Shown here one piece after another: positions 33,831-45,125 of a DNA stretch of 64,000 nucleotides. Each line of letters opens with the position of its first letter. Positions within the stretch are counted from its first letter, which is position 1. A model generated the notes under the pieces. That model did no database searches. It worked only from the letters and a program-made list of their open reading frames with translations, and was not told where the DNA came from. Made by a program: the position numbers and the translations under genes. The DNA is taken from the NCBI RefSeq assembly GCF_000969765.1, contig NZ_CP011096.1, forward strand, positions 496,001-560,000, given 5' to 3'. Source of the DNA: Mycoplasmopsis synoviae ATCC 25204. GTDB lineage: Bacteria; Bacillota_I; Bacilli_A; Mycoplasmatales; Metamycoplasmataceae.

Positions 33831-35081
33831 GTGAAAAAAATTAGAATATTTGAAGCTTTTTCTGGTATTGGCGCACAGAACAAAAGTTCAAAAATTGTAA
33901 ATTTAAAAAACAATGACGATAGATTCGAAGTTGTTGCTACTTGTGATTGGGATGTTTATGCAACTATTTCCTATAGTTTTATGCATCACAATTTAACTTT
34001 AAATAAAGCTAAAAAAATTCTTAATAAATTCAAATTAAATAATGAAGAACAAATTAATATTTTTTTATCAAAGTACACATTGTCTACAAATTCCAAATAT
34101 CCAATATTACAAATAAAAAGAAAATCATTAAATTTAAAAATCTTATTATCTGCATCTATATTAATAAGCAAAAATTATTGTGATATTAAAAAAGTTGATG
34201 GTCAAATATTAGATGAAAATAAAATAGACTTGCTTACATATTCATTTCCATGCCAGGGACTTAGCGTCGCAAATATGGGAAGAGATAAAGGGATAAGTGC
34301 AATCGATAGTTCAAGTCATTTGGTGTGGGAAATATCAAGAATTTTAAAAAAAACAAATAATAAACCAAAATATTTATTATTGGAAAATGTAAAAAATTTA
34401 GTAAATAAATATAAGTTAGAATATGAATCTTGAAAAAAGGAATTATCAAAATTAGGATATAAAACATATACTGCTTTACTTAATGCAAGAGATCATGGAT
34501 CATTACAAAAAAGAGAAAGAGTTTTCGCAATTAGTGTTTTAAAAAAAACAAAAGTGCCTTTTAAAAATGACGTTGATTTTAAAAAATATATAAATAATAT
34601 AGGTCAAAAAAGAATTTTAGAAAACAATAAAAAAGAATTTTTCGCAATTTTTGATTTAAAAAACAAAAAATACTTAGAAGCCGATAAATGTCTAATTAAA
34701 GATACGCCATCAAGAAGAAAAATAATAGAGAAATGCAAAAATATTAGTGATATTAATAAATCTATAAAAAATAATTTTGTGATAAATACTTTAACAACAA
34801 AACAAGACAGGATACCAAATGGTGGTTATATAGAATTTGCAAATTCAAAACAAAATTACTTAAATTATAGATTTATAACACCCAGGGAAGCATATAAAAT
34901 AATGGGTTTTACTGATAAAGATTTTGACAAATTAAAAATACCAATAGAAGAAGGTATTCTAAATAATAATGTTTTGTGAAGACAAGCTGGCAATTCAATT
35001 GACGTTAACGTATTAGAAAGTGTTTTTCAAACAATATACGAAATTGATAATATGAATGGAGAAAAAAATGAAAAAAAATAA
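33831..35081 (+). CDS. DNA (cytosine-5-)-methyltransferase
   Basis: The 416-residue enzyme has all the key C5-methyltransferase motifs in order. Motif I is FEAFSGIGAQ (residues 6-15), binding S-adenosylmethionine. Motif IV YSFPCQGLS carries the catalytic Cys. Motif VI is LLENVKN, motif VIII QKRERVFAIS, and motif X GNSIDVNVL. The variable target-recognition region lies about 250-340. The recognition sequence cannot be told. The GTG start follows a stop codon in frame and is fixed by motif I; no ribosome-binding site is seen. It overlaps the DUF262/DUF1524 gene by 14 bp. Two of four Trp codons are TGG, unlike core genes. Confidence 0.93.
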
Positions 35082-37995
35082 AGCCTTTTTAGATGAATAT
35101 TTTGGAATATGAAAAATTGGAACAAGTATATCAAATTATATAGATAAGTCAATTATAAATTGATTTAAATGCAAAAATTTTCTTGATAAATTTTTGGAAG
35201 ATAAAAAGCAAAAATTCTATTTTGATAAAAATACAAATAAATTTAAAAATCTTTTTGATGCAAATGATACAAGTGAAGAAAATTATTTGTTTTTTTATGA
35301 CAATGGAAATTCAGAAGTTAGTGATACAGTTTTTAAACAAATATTATATGTTCTTGATTATTTGGAATTTATAAATTATTCTTTTGATCCATCATATATT
35401 GAATTATCATATAATTTTCGTGATTTTTTTGAAAAAAATAACAATACAGAAAATTTAGAAAAATTAATTTATCAATATGCTTCATATTCATTTTTTAAAA
35501 TTTCTAATGAAATAATAAAAAATTTAAAAAAATATAAAGATTGCTATCAAAATTCTAATGAAAATTGTGAAGATATCAAAAAGAAATTAAGAGAACAAAA
35601 AGAAAAATTAATTACTTCAATTTGATATTCTTTCTTAGAAATTAATGATCATATAAAAACTGATTATAGCGTATTTTTTGATCTAAAAAATTTTGATCTA
35701 AAAAATAAAAATAAGTTAGTTAAAAATTACAAAAATTTTATTAAAAAATGTTCTGAAAATAATGAAAAATTTAATGATGAATTGCTAGTAGACATATTTG
35801 AAAAACTTAAAGAAATATATGATAAAGATTTATATATCAAAATAAAAATTAAGGATTATGTTTTATTAAATGAAAACATAAATGAAGAAAATATTTATAA
35901 ATTAAATATTGAAAATTATAATATTGAACAAAAAAAAGAAGCGGAAAAAGAAGATATAAATCAATTTAAATCAAAAACTTTTAATTTATATAATTTTATT
36001 AATGAATATTTATTAAATTCTCGAAATAATAAATGGTCATTCATAATTCCTTCGTATCAAAGGAATTATGTTTGGGATAAATATAATTTAGAAACATTAT
36101 TATCTAATATTAACGAAATAACAATATCTGAAAAAACTTATTCACATTTTATTGGCTCTTTATTTTTTACAAATAATGAAGAAACTATGGAATTTAATAT
36201 TGTTGATGGACAGCAGAGAATCACTTCATTAATATTAATATTGTTTGCAATATATAACATTTTTTTTAACAACATAAAATCTAATAAAGAATTAAAAATT
36301 GAAAAAAACCTATTAAATCTATTTAATAAAAACGCTAATTCTAATAAAGATGAAAATTCAAATTATATAATTTCAAAATTTCCTGATATTAAAAATAGTG
36401 AATCCTTAAAATATTTATATTCTCTATTAAATGGTCAAGATTTAGAAGAAAAAAAGACATTACCATTAATATTTGAAAATTATAAATTTATAATTCAATA
36501 CTTATATAAAATATTAAGCGATAATAATAAAATAGATAAAAATAAATTAGAAAAATTTACTGAAAAATTGTACAAATATATTGAATTTAGTGTAATTAAC
36601 ACTAAACAAAAAAATCAAGATTTTAAAATTTTTAGTTATATAAATTCTACTGGAAAAAAATTAAATGTTTTAGAAATAGTTAGAGCTGACATTTTTGGTT
36701 TATCAGAAGAATCTGATTCTCAAAATACAAAAACTAATATTGATAATTACAATAAATATTTTGTTAAAAATATAGAAAAAAACAACATAAAAATTTTAGA
36801 ATTTATTTATTATTTTCATGCTATAGAAATAAAAGCAAACGATAATTTCAAATTTGAATTTTCAAGTAAGGAAAATAGAGAATATGATTTCTTCAAAAAT
36901 TATTTCTATGAATACAAAAAAGAGATAAAACTTAATGAAAAAATAAAGATATTAGTTCAACATTTATTATTTTATATTGCAATAACAAAAATAGGTTCTA
37001 CAAATAAAAATAAAAAAGATTTTGAAATTTGAAAGACACCAATTGAAGAAATAATTAAAGATAATCCTGAAAATTTAAATATAAATTCATATTTTTTAAA
37101 TAATGTTAAAAATATTCTTCCTAAAATTTATATTTATATAAATTTATATAACGAAAAAACAACAATGACCACATTAATTTACGCTATATTAAATAAAAAT
37201 GAATTATGAAAAAGTGAAAAAGAGTTAAGCGATAACGATCTTAATAAAGAAATTAAAAAATTTCATAAATTTTTACTTGAAATTCAAAAATTTAATTTTG
37301 TATGAAAAATTATATATTTTGAAGGGCAATCTATTAGAAAAAATATTGAAAAAATAGCAATTGATATAATAAATCAAGAAATTAAAGATGAAAAACAATT
37401 ATTTAAGGAACTTTTAAAAATTCTGGGATTAACTAACAACGATGAATGAATAAATCATTCTAAAAGAAAAATTGAAGAATACTTTCTAAATGAGAAATTA
37501 AACGATAATAAAACTTCTAAAAATTTATTGATAGTAATTGATTATTATCTTAGAAATGAAAAAAGCATGGAATTAAATAATTCAGATTTTTTAGAAGAAA
37601 TGGTTAAATCTTATTTTAAAATGACTTTGGAGCACTTATTATCACAGGATTTAATAAAAGAAACAAAAAACGAAAAATTAGAAAAAATTTGTTATCAGAT
37701 TGGAAACCATTTTATTTTCACTCAAGGAAAAAATTCTGAATTAAAAAATAAACATATTAATGAAAAAATTAAAAAAATTAAAAAAATTATTAATGAAAAT
37801 AAAAAAACAATTTCAATAGGCAAAGATGTTAACAAAATAGAATTAGAAAATATAAAAAATGAATCTGAAAAAATTGGTAAGAATTGAATTGAAGACCCTG
37901 AGAAAATTAATAAAATGGAAGAAATCTTTGAAACAAGAACAAAAATTTTGTCTGATTATTTATTGGAAATTTTTGATTTTAAAAATAAAAAATAA
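35068..37995 (+). CDS. DUF262/DUF1524 (GmrSD-type) putative DNA-targeting nuclease
   Basis: The 975-residue protein has three parts. Residues 1-290 are a helical region I do not recognise. A DUF262 domain starts near 300, with the hallmarks IIPSYQRNYVWDK (about residue 325) and NIVDGQQRIT (D380-R384), which in GmrS-type proteins bind and hydrolyse NTP. The C terminus has a DUF1524 His-Me-finger pattern: TLEHLLSQ (E855-H856) and IGNHFIF (N880). GmrSD, BrxU and SspE relatives restrict modified phage DNA. Here the partner is a cytosine methyltransferase whose gene overlaps by 14 bp, so the pair may be a restriction-modification module. Trp is TGG twice and TGA eight times. Confidence 0.83.
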
Positions 37996-39224
37996 CAAGG
38001 AATTTTATTACAAAAATATATTAAATGGAATTTAGTTAAATATTTTAATTCAATTTCAATATCGCTAATTGGTTCTGAAGCTTTTAAATTAGCTTCTTCT
38101 TTGTATATTTTTAAAATAACAGGTAGTTTTTGGTTAGTTACTATTTTATATTTGTTAATACAATTACCTTCTATTATTATTTATATTTTTTCCAATAAAT
38201 TAATAAAAATTTTAAAAGATAAAAATGCGCATGTATTATGTGATATATCAAGCGCTATATTTTTAGGTATTGTTTTATGGAATTTCTTTTTGATATCTTC
38301 AAGAAGAATTATTTTCTGTTGTTTTAATTACACTTTCCACAATACTTGAAACTATTCATGCTTATCGTTTTATACATCTAAAAAATGTTTTATATTATAT
38401 AACTGGTAATTATGATAATTTAAAAAAATTCAACATAGCTAATTCCATAGCTTTATCTGTTGGCTTTGTACTTTCTCCTATTTTTTCTTTTTATTTATAT
38501 AACTATTTGCAGTTTTATTGAATGATTGCTTTTACATAGCTACTTATTTAATATCAGGTTTTTTGTATTGAAGTTTAAAAACCTCAAAAGAAGCCGTTAT
38601 TTTTGTAAATGAAAATCAAAATAATGAAAAAACGCAAATAAATAAAATTTATGGTTAAATTTTTGTTTTATCTTTTTCTATTTTAATCGGAATTCTTTTA
38701 TATCCAAGACAAAGTGGTTTAATTCAGTTTTTTGAATACATAAAAGATTTTAAATATGATCAATGATCATTTTGGTTTTCTTTAAGTATCTCAATTAGCG
38801 GTTTTATTGCTGGTATTTTATTAATTTTTATTAATCAATATAGTAAATCTAGGTTTATTAATTGCAATTATTATACTTGTTGGAATTTCTTGATTAATCG
38901 TTAATAAGGTTACAAAAGATAAAAAAAATAATTTTTAGTTATTATTTTGCAATAAATATAATTCAACAATTTTTCTTTAATTTAAGCCTTCCTTATTTTT
39001 AGTCTAAATCTTATAAAATATTTGACAAAAATACATTTCATAAACAAAATGAAATATCATTAGTAATTAGAATTATTTTTTTCAAGTGGTTTTATTTTAG
39101 TATTAACAGCTTTAAATAATAGTTTTAATTATTATTACTCTTATGCTTTATATTCTGGACTTATTTTGTTATTAGGTATTTTAATAATTTTTAGTTATTT
39201 TAAAATAAATAAAAAAATAAAAAC
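37996..39224 (+). pseudogene. Broken MFS-type transporter
   Basis: A transporter coding region lies directly behind the nuclease gene but is disrupted. There is no ATG in the first frame; an AAGGA site sits just after the nuclease stop. The first readable part (SISISLIGSEAFKLASSLYI, then GSFWLVTILYLLIQLPSII) matches the start of MFS efflux proteins of the MefA type. Frameshifts near 38300 and stops near 38537, 38657 and further on interrupt it. Later fragments (IANSIALSVGFVLSPIFSFY) still show the central MFS pattern. Trp is TGG three times in the first part, as in the two upstream genes. It ends against the second IS relic. Confidence 0.65.
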
Positions 39225-39241
39225 ATAACTTTGGGTTATTT

Positions 39242-40534
39242 CCACATTGTAACTTCCAAGTTACCACTCTCAAAAAATATTAAAATTTTTTTGGGAGTTT
39301 TTTTATTAAAAACTTGAAGAAGAAAGAAAGAAAGAAAAATGCTCTCAAGAGAGCATTCATATATAACCATTAAAAATTAGAGACGAATTTCTTATGATAT
39401 TCGCAAAAAATAAAATTTTTATTCCAAAACTTTAACTTTTCTCTTAGAAAAATGGCTAAAGATCTCGAAATTTGTCATTCTTCATTGATTAAAGAAATTA
39501 AAAAAACTTAAGTGAATATGGTTATGATGCAAAGCTTGCTAGAAAATCATGACATTAAAATTCACTAAAAAAACCACTTTAAACTTAAATCTGAAATTTA
39601 TAAATTTAAAGAATTTAAATACAAATTCTTAAAAATTTATAACGCCAAAGAAATTCCAGTTGAAAGGGCTGTGGAATTTATCAAGCAAAGCTATAGCATT
39701 AAATGGCCTTCAATTAAAACGATTTACAATTGAATTAATTCAAAAAATTGAAAAATAAATCGCAAAAATTTACTTAGAAGCAATTATGTATTTGGCGGCA
39801 AAAGGCAAAAATCTGTCCAAGAGCGACTAGTAGGAAAAAGGTGAGTTAGGCCTTTTTGAACTAGGCCTTTTTTAAAATAGCTCAAAAAAAATGGCCACTG
39901 GGAAGCGGATTTAATCAAAGGCAAAAGAGGAGCTAAGGCTCATTTACTGCTTTTCCAAAAAAGACTCACCAGATTTGTTTTAATTAAAAAAATAATGACT
40001 AAAAATCCATAAAACATTAATCTAGAACTTTGGAATTTAGTAAAAGGCTATTGAATTTAATGTCAAATCCATTACCATAGATCAAGGCTTAGAATTTAAC
40101 TTAATTTTTTATATAGGATATAGGTTAAAAATTTATATTTATAAAGCTCATCCTCATGCATCACAAAAAAATAACTACCTAAAATATCAATAAATACATT
40201 TAAAGATATTTCAAAAAAAGTACTAACTTTGAAAAAATTGATGACCTTGGAATTTGAAAAGTTTAAAACATATTAAATCTAACTTGAAGAAAATTTCTAA
40301 AAAATTAAAAGCATCCAAATGAAATGTTTCATGAATATAATTAAAACAAATATTTATAAAATCCAATTCCTAAAGATATGCCTCTATACATCAGAGCTAA
40401 AGAATTTGTACCAAGAAACAAAATTCACAAATACTCAAAAAAGAAAAAATAATAACTAATAAAAAATAAAAGCCGATTTTTAAAATCGGCAATTTTATTA
40501 TATTGTAAGTGGTAACTTGAACTTTACAATATGG
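39242..40534 (+). mobile_element. Degenerate IS30-family element (IS1630-like), copy B
   Basis: About 1.29 kb, in the same orientation as copy A and very similar over its whole length. Left end CCACATTGTAACTTCCAAG (39242) and right end TAAGTGGTAACTTGAAC...ACAATATGG (40534). The transposase relic is broken by frameshifts and stops. Inverted repeats flank both sides: ATAACTTTGGGTTAT (39225-39239) and ATAACC...GGTTAT (40536-40555). They are related to each other apart from small insertions, as expected for a duplicated inverted-repeat target. Confidence 0.8.
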
Positions 40535-40576
40535 GATAACCTTTGCTTGGGTTATTTTTTTATTAATTTGCAAAAT

Positions 40577-40597
40577 AAAAAATCCAATAATGGATTT
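40577..40597 (-). terminator. Terminator of deoDAC operon
   Basis: AAATCCA/TGGATTT with an ATAA loop; the minus strand continues into TTTTTTATTTT. It overlaps the deoC stop codon. Confidence 0.7.
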
Positions 40598-41267
40598 AAT
40601 ATTTGGTTTCTATTTTTTGGTTTTTAAGAATTTCTACAGATTTAGAAAGTCCAAATCTTGTAGCTCCGGCTTCATGCATTTTTTGCATATCTTCAAGTGT
40701 TGAAATTCCACCAGCAGCTTTAATTTCTAGCTTTTGATCTTTAATAACGCTTTTCATAGTAACTACGTCATCAAGGCTAGCTCCACGGTATGAAAATCCA
40801 GTTGAAGTTTTAATAAATTCTGCTCCTGATTTTAAAACTATTTCGGTCGCTTTTTTAATTTCTTCTTTGGTTAGCAGAGCGGTTTCAATTATTATTTTTA
40901 AAACTTTATTGCCAATAGCTTTTTTAACAGATTTAATGTCATTTAATACATATTCATAATCTTTTTGTTTTAAAAATCCAACAGCGATAACCATATCGAT
41001 TTCATCTGCGCCATGCTCTACTGCAAGTTTGGCTTCATGAGCTTTTGCTTGAGTGATGCTAGCTCCTAAAGGAAAGCCAACTACTGCTGTTATTTTTAAG
41101 TTAGAATTAAGTTTTTTGATTTTTTCTTTTACGTATTTAACTCAAATAGAATTAACGCAAACTGAGAAAAAATTATGTTCAAATCCTTGCATTATAAGGT
41201 TATCGATATTTTTTTTAGTTGCTTCTGGTTTTAAATATGTATGATCAATTAATTGATTGAAATTCAT
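40596..41267 (-). CDS. deoC: Deoxyribose-phosphate aldolase
   Basis: The 223-residue TIM-barrel enzyme cleaves deoxyribose-5-phosphate to glyceraldehyde-3-phosphate and acetaldehyde. The Schiff-base lysine is in FIKTSTGFSYRGAS; the start INQLIDHTYLKP-type motif and the proton-relay region DEIDMVI are typical. The ATG overlaps the deoA stop (TAATG), so translation is coupled. With deoA and deoD it turns nucleosides into a glycolytic triose, a useful energy and carbon route for a host-dependent organism. Confidence 0.95.
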
Positions 41268-42565
41268 TATTGCATTCTTTCTAAAATTATTTTATTTTGT
41301 ACTTTATTATTTTGAATTTTATAAGCGGTTTTTAACTCTTCAACTAATGAAGGATCAATTACATTAGATGAATGAAGTTTGAAAATAACTTCATTTTTTG
41401 AAACTTTTTCATTGGTTTGTTTTACTAACGTAATTCCTGCTTCGTAGTCGATTTTATCTTCTTTGGTTTGTCTTCCAGCGCCGAGTTTCATTGAAACTAT
41501 CCCAAAAGTAAAGGCGTTAAAAACATTTAAATAACCATCTTTATCAGCTTTGATTTCATAGGTGTATTTTGGATTTCAAAACTTTTTCAAATCATTTAAA
41601 GCTTCAACATTTCCACCTTGATATCTAACAAGCTCGTAGAATTTATTTAAAGCTAAATAAGTTCTAATTGATAGAGCTATTTTTTGTCTTGCTTCGTCTT
41701 CAGTTTGCACCATTCCCATTTCCAAAAGAATAGCTTCACAAGAAGAGAAAACAAGTTTTGAAAAATCACTAGGACCTTTATTTGAAAGCATATTAATAGC
41801 TTCAATTATTTCGTTTTTATTTCCTATCTCTTTACCAATAGGACGTGACATATTAGTTATTTCAACTATTACTTTAACACCAAGCTCTTTACCAATATTT
41901 ATCATGGTTTGAGCTAGCTCTTTAGCGCTTTTTAGATCCTTCATAAATGCACCATTGCCGCATTTAACATCAAGCAGAATAATATTAGCTCCTGTAGCTA
42001 ATTTTTTACTCATTATACTTGATGCAATTAAAGGAATAGACTGCACTGTAGAAGTAACGTCACGGAGAGCGTATAGCTTTTTATCAGCTGGTACTATTTC
42101 ATTGCTTTGCGCTGCAATTACGCATTTAATCTCTTTTAATTGCGCCTTAAAATCTTCAATTGAAATATCAGTTGTTAGCCCTGGTATGCTTTCGAGCTTA
42201 TCTATAGTTCCACCAGTTTGGCCTAGTCCTTTTCCAGAAAGCTTAGGCATATAAACTCCTAGCGAAGCTAGAATAGGAACTACGGCTAGAGTTGTTTTAT
42301 CACCAATTCCACCGGTTGAGTGCTTATCAACTAAAACTTGATCAAAATCACTAAAATCATAAACTTTACCTGAATTTAGCATGGCTAAAGTTAAATAACT
42401 TATTTCTTTGTAAGTCATTGAATTAAATAAAATAGCCATTAGCATTGCAGCCATTTGATAATCAGGAACAAATTCTTTAGTGTAATTTTCAATTAAGAAA
42501 AAAATTTCTTCTTTAGTTAATTCTTTTTTATTAACTTTTTTTTCGATTAAATCAACAATTCTCAT
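41267..42565 (-). CDS. deoA: Pyrimidine-nucleoside (thymidine) phosphorylase
   Basis: The 432-residue enzyme phosphorolyses thymidine, deoxyuridine or uridine to the base plus (deoxy)ribose-1-phosphate. The family signature is clear: VDKHSTGGIGDKTTL, then KLSGKGLGQTGGTIDKLESI. The substrate contacts (ALRDVTSTVQSIPLIASSIMSKK) and a C-terminal lipoyl-like domain (MKLGAGRQTKEDKIDYEAGI) are also present. It lies 1 bp after deoD and overlaps deoC by one base. One Trp codon (NPKYTYE region) is TGA. Confidence 0.95.
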
Positions 42566-42566
42566 T

Positions 42567-43265
42567 TTATTTAATCTCTAAAGCTATCTCCATCATTTTT
42601 GTAAAAGAATTTTGTCTCTCAAGAGCCGATGTAACTTCGTGAGTGATTAAATTATCGCTAACGGTGAGTAGGCACGCTGCTTGTTTATTTAAAAATTCAG
42701 CATTAACAAAAAGTGCATAGCTTTCCATTTCAACTGAAATTGCTTTGCTTGTTGAAATTCTTTCTTCGAGAGGAATTTGTGAATAAAAAATATCCGATGA
42801 ATGCACTCTACCAAGATTTAGTTTTATTTTTTTAGATTTAGCTATTTTTTTAATTTGCTCGTTTAATTCTTTGCTAGGGAAAGCTAGCCTTGATTTTTTT
42901 CTAAGCATATTGTATTTATAAGCTGAGCTATCTGAATAAGCGCTTTTAGCTAGCACTAAATCATAGTTTTTTAAATCTTTTTTATATGATCCAGTTGAAC
43001 CTATTCTTATGATTTTTTCAACGTCGTAAAACTTAAATAATTCAAATGAATATATTCCAATAGAAGGGCAGCCCATTCCTGATCCTGCTATTGAAATTTT
43101 TTTACCTTTATATGTTCCGGTATAGATAAACATATTTCTAACGGTATTAACTAATTTGTAATCTTGCAGATATGTCTCTGCGATAAATTTAGCTCTTAAT
43201 GGATCGCCAGGCATTAAAACAATTTTGGCAATTTCATCTTTTTGAGCAGTAATGTGTGGAGTCAT
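42567..43265 (-). CDS. deoD: Purine-nucleoside phosphorylase (DeoD type)
   Basis: The 232-residue enzyme is the hexameric, low-molecular-weight PNP. PGDPLRAKFIAETYL and the phosphate site VRNMFIYTGTYKGK are typical. GSGMGCPSIGIYSFEL follows, then the base-binding VEMESYALF and LTVSDNL with the catalytic Asp. It releases purine bases from nucleosides and supplies (deoxy)ribose-1-phosphate. It is the first gene of deoD-deoA-deoC and is divergent from mutM. Confidence 0.95.
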   Translation of the reverse strand: MTPHITAQKDEIAKIVLMPGDPLRAKFIAETYLQDYKLVNTVRNMFIYTGTYKGKKISIAGSGMGCPSIGIYSFELFKFYDVEKIIRIGSTGSYKKDLKNYDLVLAKSAYSDSSAYKYNMLRKKSRLAFPSKELNEQIKKIAKSKKIKLNLGRVHSSDIFYSQIPLEERISTSKAISVEMESYALFVNAEFLNKQAACLLTVSDNLITHEVTSALERQNSFTKMMEIALEIK

Positions 43266-43346
43266 AATAATCCTTTATTTTAGTGATTTTCTTAAGTAAT
43301 TAATATTATACAAAGTTATTATTTTTATTCTTTTGATCTTTTAGTT

Positions 43347-43352
43347 TATAAT
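43347..43352 (+). promoter_or_regulatory. -10 box of near-leaderless mutM promoter
   Basis: TATAAT ends 9 nt before the mutM ATG. The AAGGA next to it looks like a ribosome-binding site but would lie mostly upstream of the transcription start. Confidence 0.5.
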
Positions 43353-43361
43353 AAGGAAATC

Positions 43362-44207
43362 ATGCCAGAATATCCAGAAGTTACTGTCGTTTGCCAGAGT
43401 TTAAGCAAGCTTTTATTAGGAAAAAAAATAAATAATTGCGAGCTATTAAGTGAGAAGTTTGCTAAAAATTCTTCAGTTAAAGATTTTGAAGAATTTTTTA
43501 ATAATAAAACTTTTAAAAAAATAAATAACACCGGTAAATTTATTGAATTTATCTTTGACGATAAATCAAGAGCTATAGTTCACCTTCGTATGGAAGGAAA
43601 ATTTTTCATTAGAAAAACCAGCGATTTAGAAAAATATAGATTCAAACACGATCATATATATTTCCATTTAGGTAATGACGAATCGCTAGCATATAATGAT
43701 TCAAGAGGATTTGGTTCTTTTGAAACGATTTCAAAAGAAAATAAATTAAGCGTTAAAGAAATTAAAAATTTAGCAAATCTTCCAAAAGACGTTGACATTG
43801 ACTATTTATATAAAAAACTGCAAAACACAACAAGAAGCATTAAAACTATTTTGCTAGATCAAAAACTAGTTTTAGGAATTGGAAATATCTACGCTGATGA
43901 AACTCTTTTTGCATCAAAGATTTTCCCAATGGAAAAAGCAAAAAATTTATCAAAAGCGCAGCTTAAAACTTTAATGGATAACGCTCAAAGAATTATGGAT
44001 GAAAGCATAAAGCTTGGAGGATCTACAGTGCATTCATATCAAAGCGTAAATGGAATTGATGGTAAATTCCAACAAAGACTTAAAGTTTATGGAAGAGCAA
44101 AATTAAATTGCCTAGAATGCGGTAACTTTGTTAAAAAAGTAAAACTAGATTTCAAACAAAACGGAAGAGGAACATCATATTGTCCAAGTTGTCAAAATGA
44201 AAAATAA
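43362..44207 (+). CDS. mutM: Formamidopyrimidine-DNA glycosylase
   Basis: The 281-residue base-excision enzyme removes oxidised purines such as 8-oxoguanine. The mature N terminus PEYPEV carries the catalytic Pro and Glu. The beta-domain Lys is in LRMEGKFF. QKLVLGIGNIYADE is the helix-two-turn-helix. A zinc finger CLECGNF...YCPSCQ closes the protein. It overlaps the following cysteine-hydrolase-like gene by 11 bp, so expression is coupled. Confidence 0.95.
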   Translation: MPEYPEVTVVCQSLSKLLLGKKINNCELLSEKFAKNSSVKDFEEFFNNKTFKKINNTGKFIEFIFDDKSRAIVHLRMEGKFFIRKTSDLEKYRFKHDHIYFHLGNDESLAYNDSRGFGSFETISKENKLSVKEIKNLANLPKDVDIDYLYKKLQNTTRSIKTILLDQKLVLGIGNIYADETLFASKIFPMEKAKNLSKAQLKTLMDNAQRIMDESIKLGGSTVHSYQSVNGIDGKFQQRLKVYGRAKLNCLECGNFVKKVKLDFKQNGRGTSYCPSCQNEK

Positions 44208-44739
44208 AGTAATTTTTGTCTTAAATTTAAATAACGGTTTTACAAAGCTTGATGAAAATATTAAAGCCATAGTTTCTAATGTTAAAAAGTTTTTATTAGA
44301 AAACAAAGATCATAGCGATATTTATTTTGTAAATGATTTATATACAAATTTAGATATGGAATTTGAAACTAATAAAAATTTATATTACTGCAATGAAAAT
44401 ACTGATGAATTAAATATTGATTCTTCTTTACTTGAATTTGTAAATCTGCAAAATAAATTTCAAAAAAATTCAACAAATGCATTTTGAGATTTAGATCCTA
44501 ACTTGTATTTAAAATATAATGAATTCACATTAGTTGGGGCTTGCACTGATTTAGATATTTTAGAATTTGCATTAACTCTACAAACCTATTTATTAAAGCT
44601 TAAATTAAAGAAAAACATTGTAGTTTATAGTGATTTAGTTGCAACTTTTGATAATGAAAATCATAGTTATAAAAAATATCAAGAGTTATCTTTAGAGCTG
44701 CTTTCTCAAAAAGGCATTTTAGTTAAAAAACATGGCTAA
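44197..44739 (+). CDS. Cysteine-hydrolase (isochorismatase/nicotinamidase-fold) like protein
   Basis: The 180-residue protein shows the isochorismatase-fold pattern. An N-terminal strand LNLNNGFTK stands where active enzymes have the catalytic Asp (D-x-Q/N-xxF); here Asp is replaced by Asn-Leu-Asn. The nucleophile loop VGACTDLDILEFALTLQTY keeps the Cys. A SDLVATFDNENH motif follows. It may be a nicotinamidase-like amidohydrolase or a diverged relative. It overlaps mutM by 11 bp and the Smr-like gene by 8 bp. A TGA Trp codon sits at 44485-44487. Confidence 0.7.
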
Positions 44740-45103
44740 GCATTTTGATTTTCATGGAAAAACAGAAGAATTTGTAGCCGCTAAACTTCCTAATTTAATA
44801 CAAGAAAACGTTTTAAAAAACAATGAAACAATTGTATTAATTTCAGGAAGAGGAACTTATGCAATGAAGACTCATCTTGAAAATTATTTAAATGAATATG
44901 AAGGTATTTCCTATTCATGAGATGATAGAAGTAATTCTTTTTTTGTAAGAAAAAAAGAAGAAAAAAATACTTATCAAGACGATGATAGTGAAGATAATTT
45001 TTATAAAGATTATTTTGATGAAAGCAATTATTTTACTCCTGAAAATAGCGCATCAAATAAAGATGTTGAAGAAATTTTCCAAAGCTTTAAATTCAAAAAA
45101 TAA
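44732..45103 (+). CDS. Smr-domain protein
   Basis: The 123-residue protein consists of a compact Smr domain (about residues 1-75): FDFHGKTEEFVAAKLPNLI (the DLHG-type first motif), then LISGRGTYAMKTHLENYL (the HGxGxG-type loop, here SGRGTY) and a last strand. The C-terminal 45 residues are acidic and Ser/Asn-rich. Smr domains, as in MutS2, are nucleases or nucleic-acid binders; the usual His of the second motif is Ser here, so activity is uncertain. It ends the mutM operon and is followed by a terminator. Confidence 0.75.
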
Positions 45104-45125
45104 AATACCTTGCGGGGTATTTTTA
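45103..45125 (+). terminator. Terminator of the mutM operon
   Basis: AAATACC/GGTATTT stem, T tail. It overlaps the stop codon of the convergent gene. Confidence 0.7.

Noticed and set aside
34261-34467. Minus-strand hydrophobic frame opposite the methyltransferase
   Set aside because: It overlaps conserved methyltransferase motifs IV-VI on the plus strand and has no start signal.
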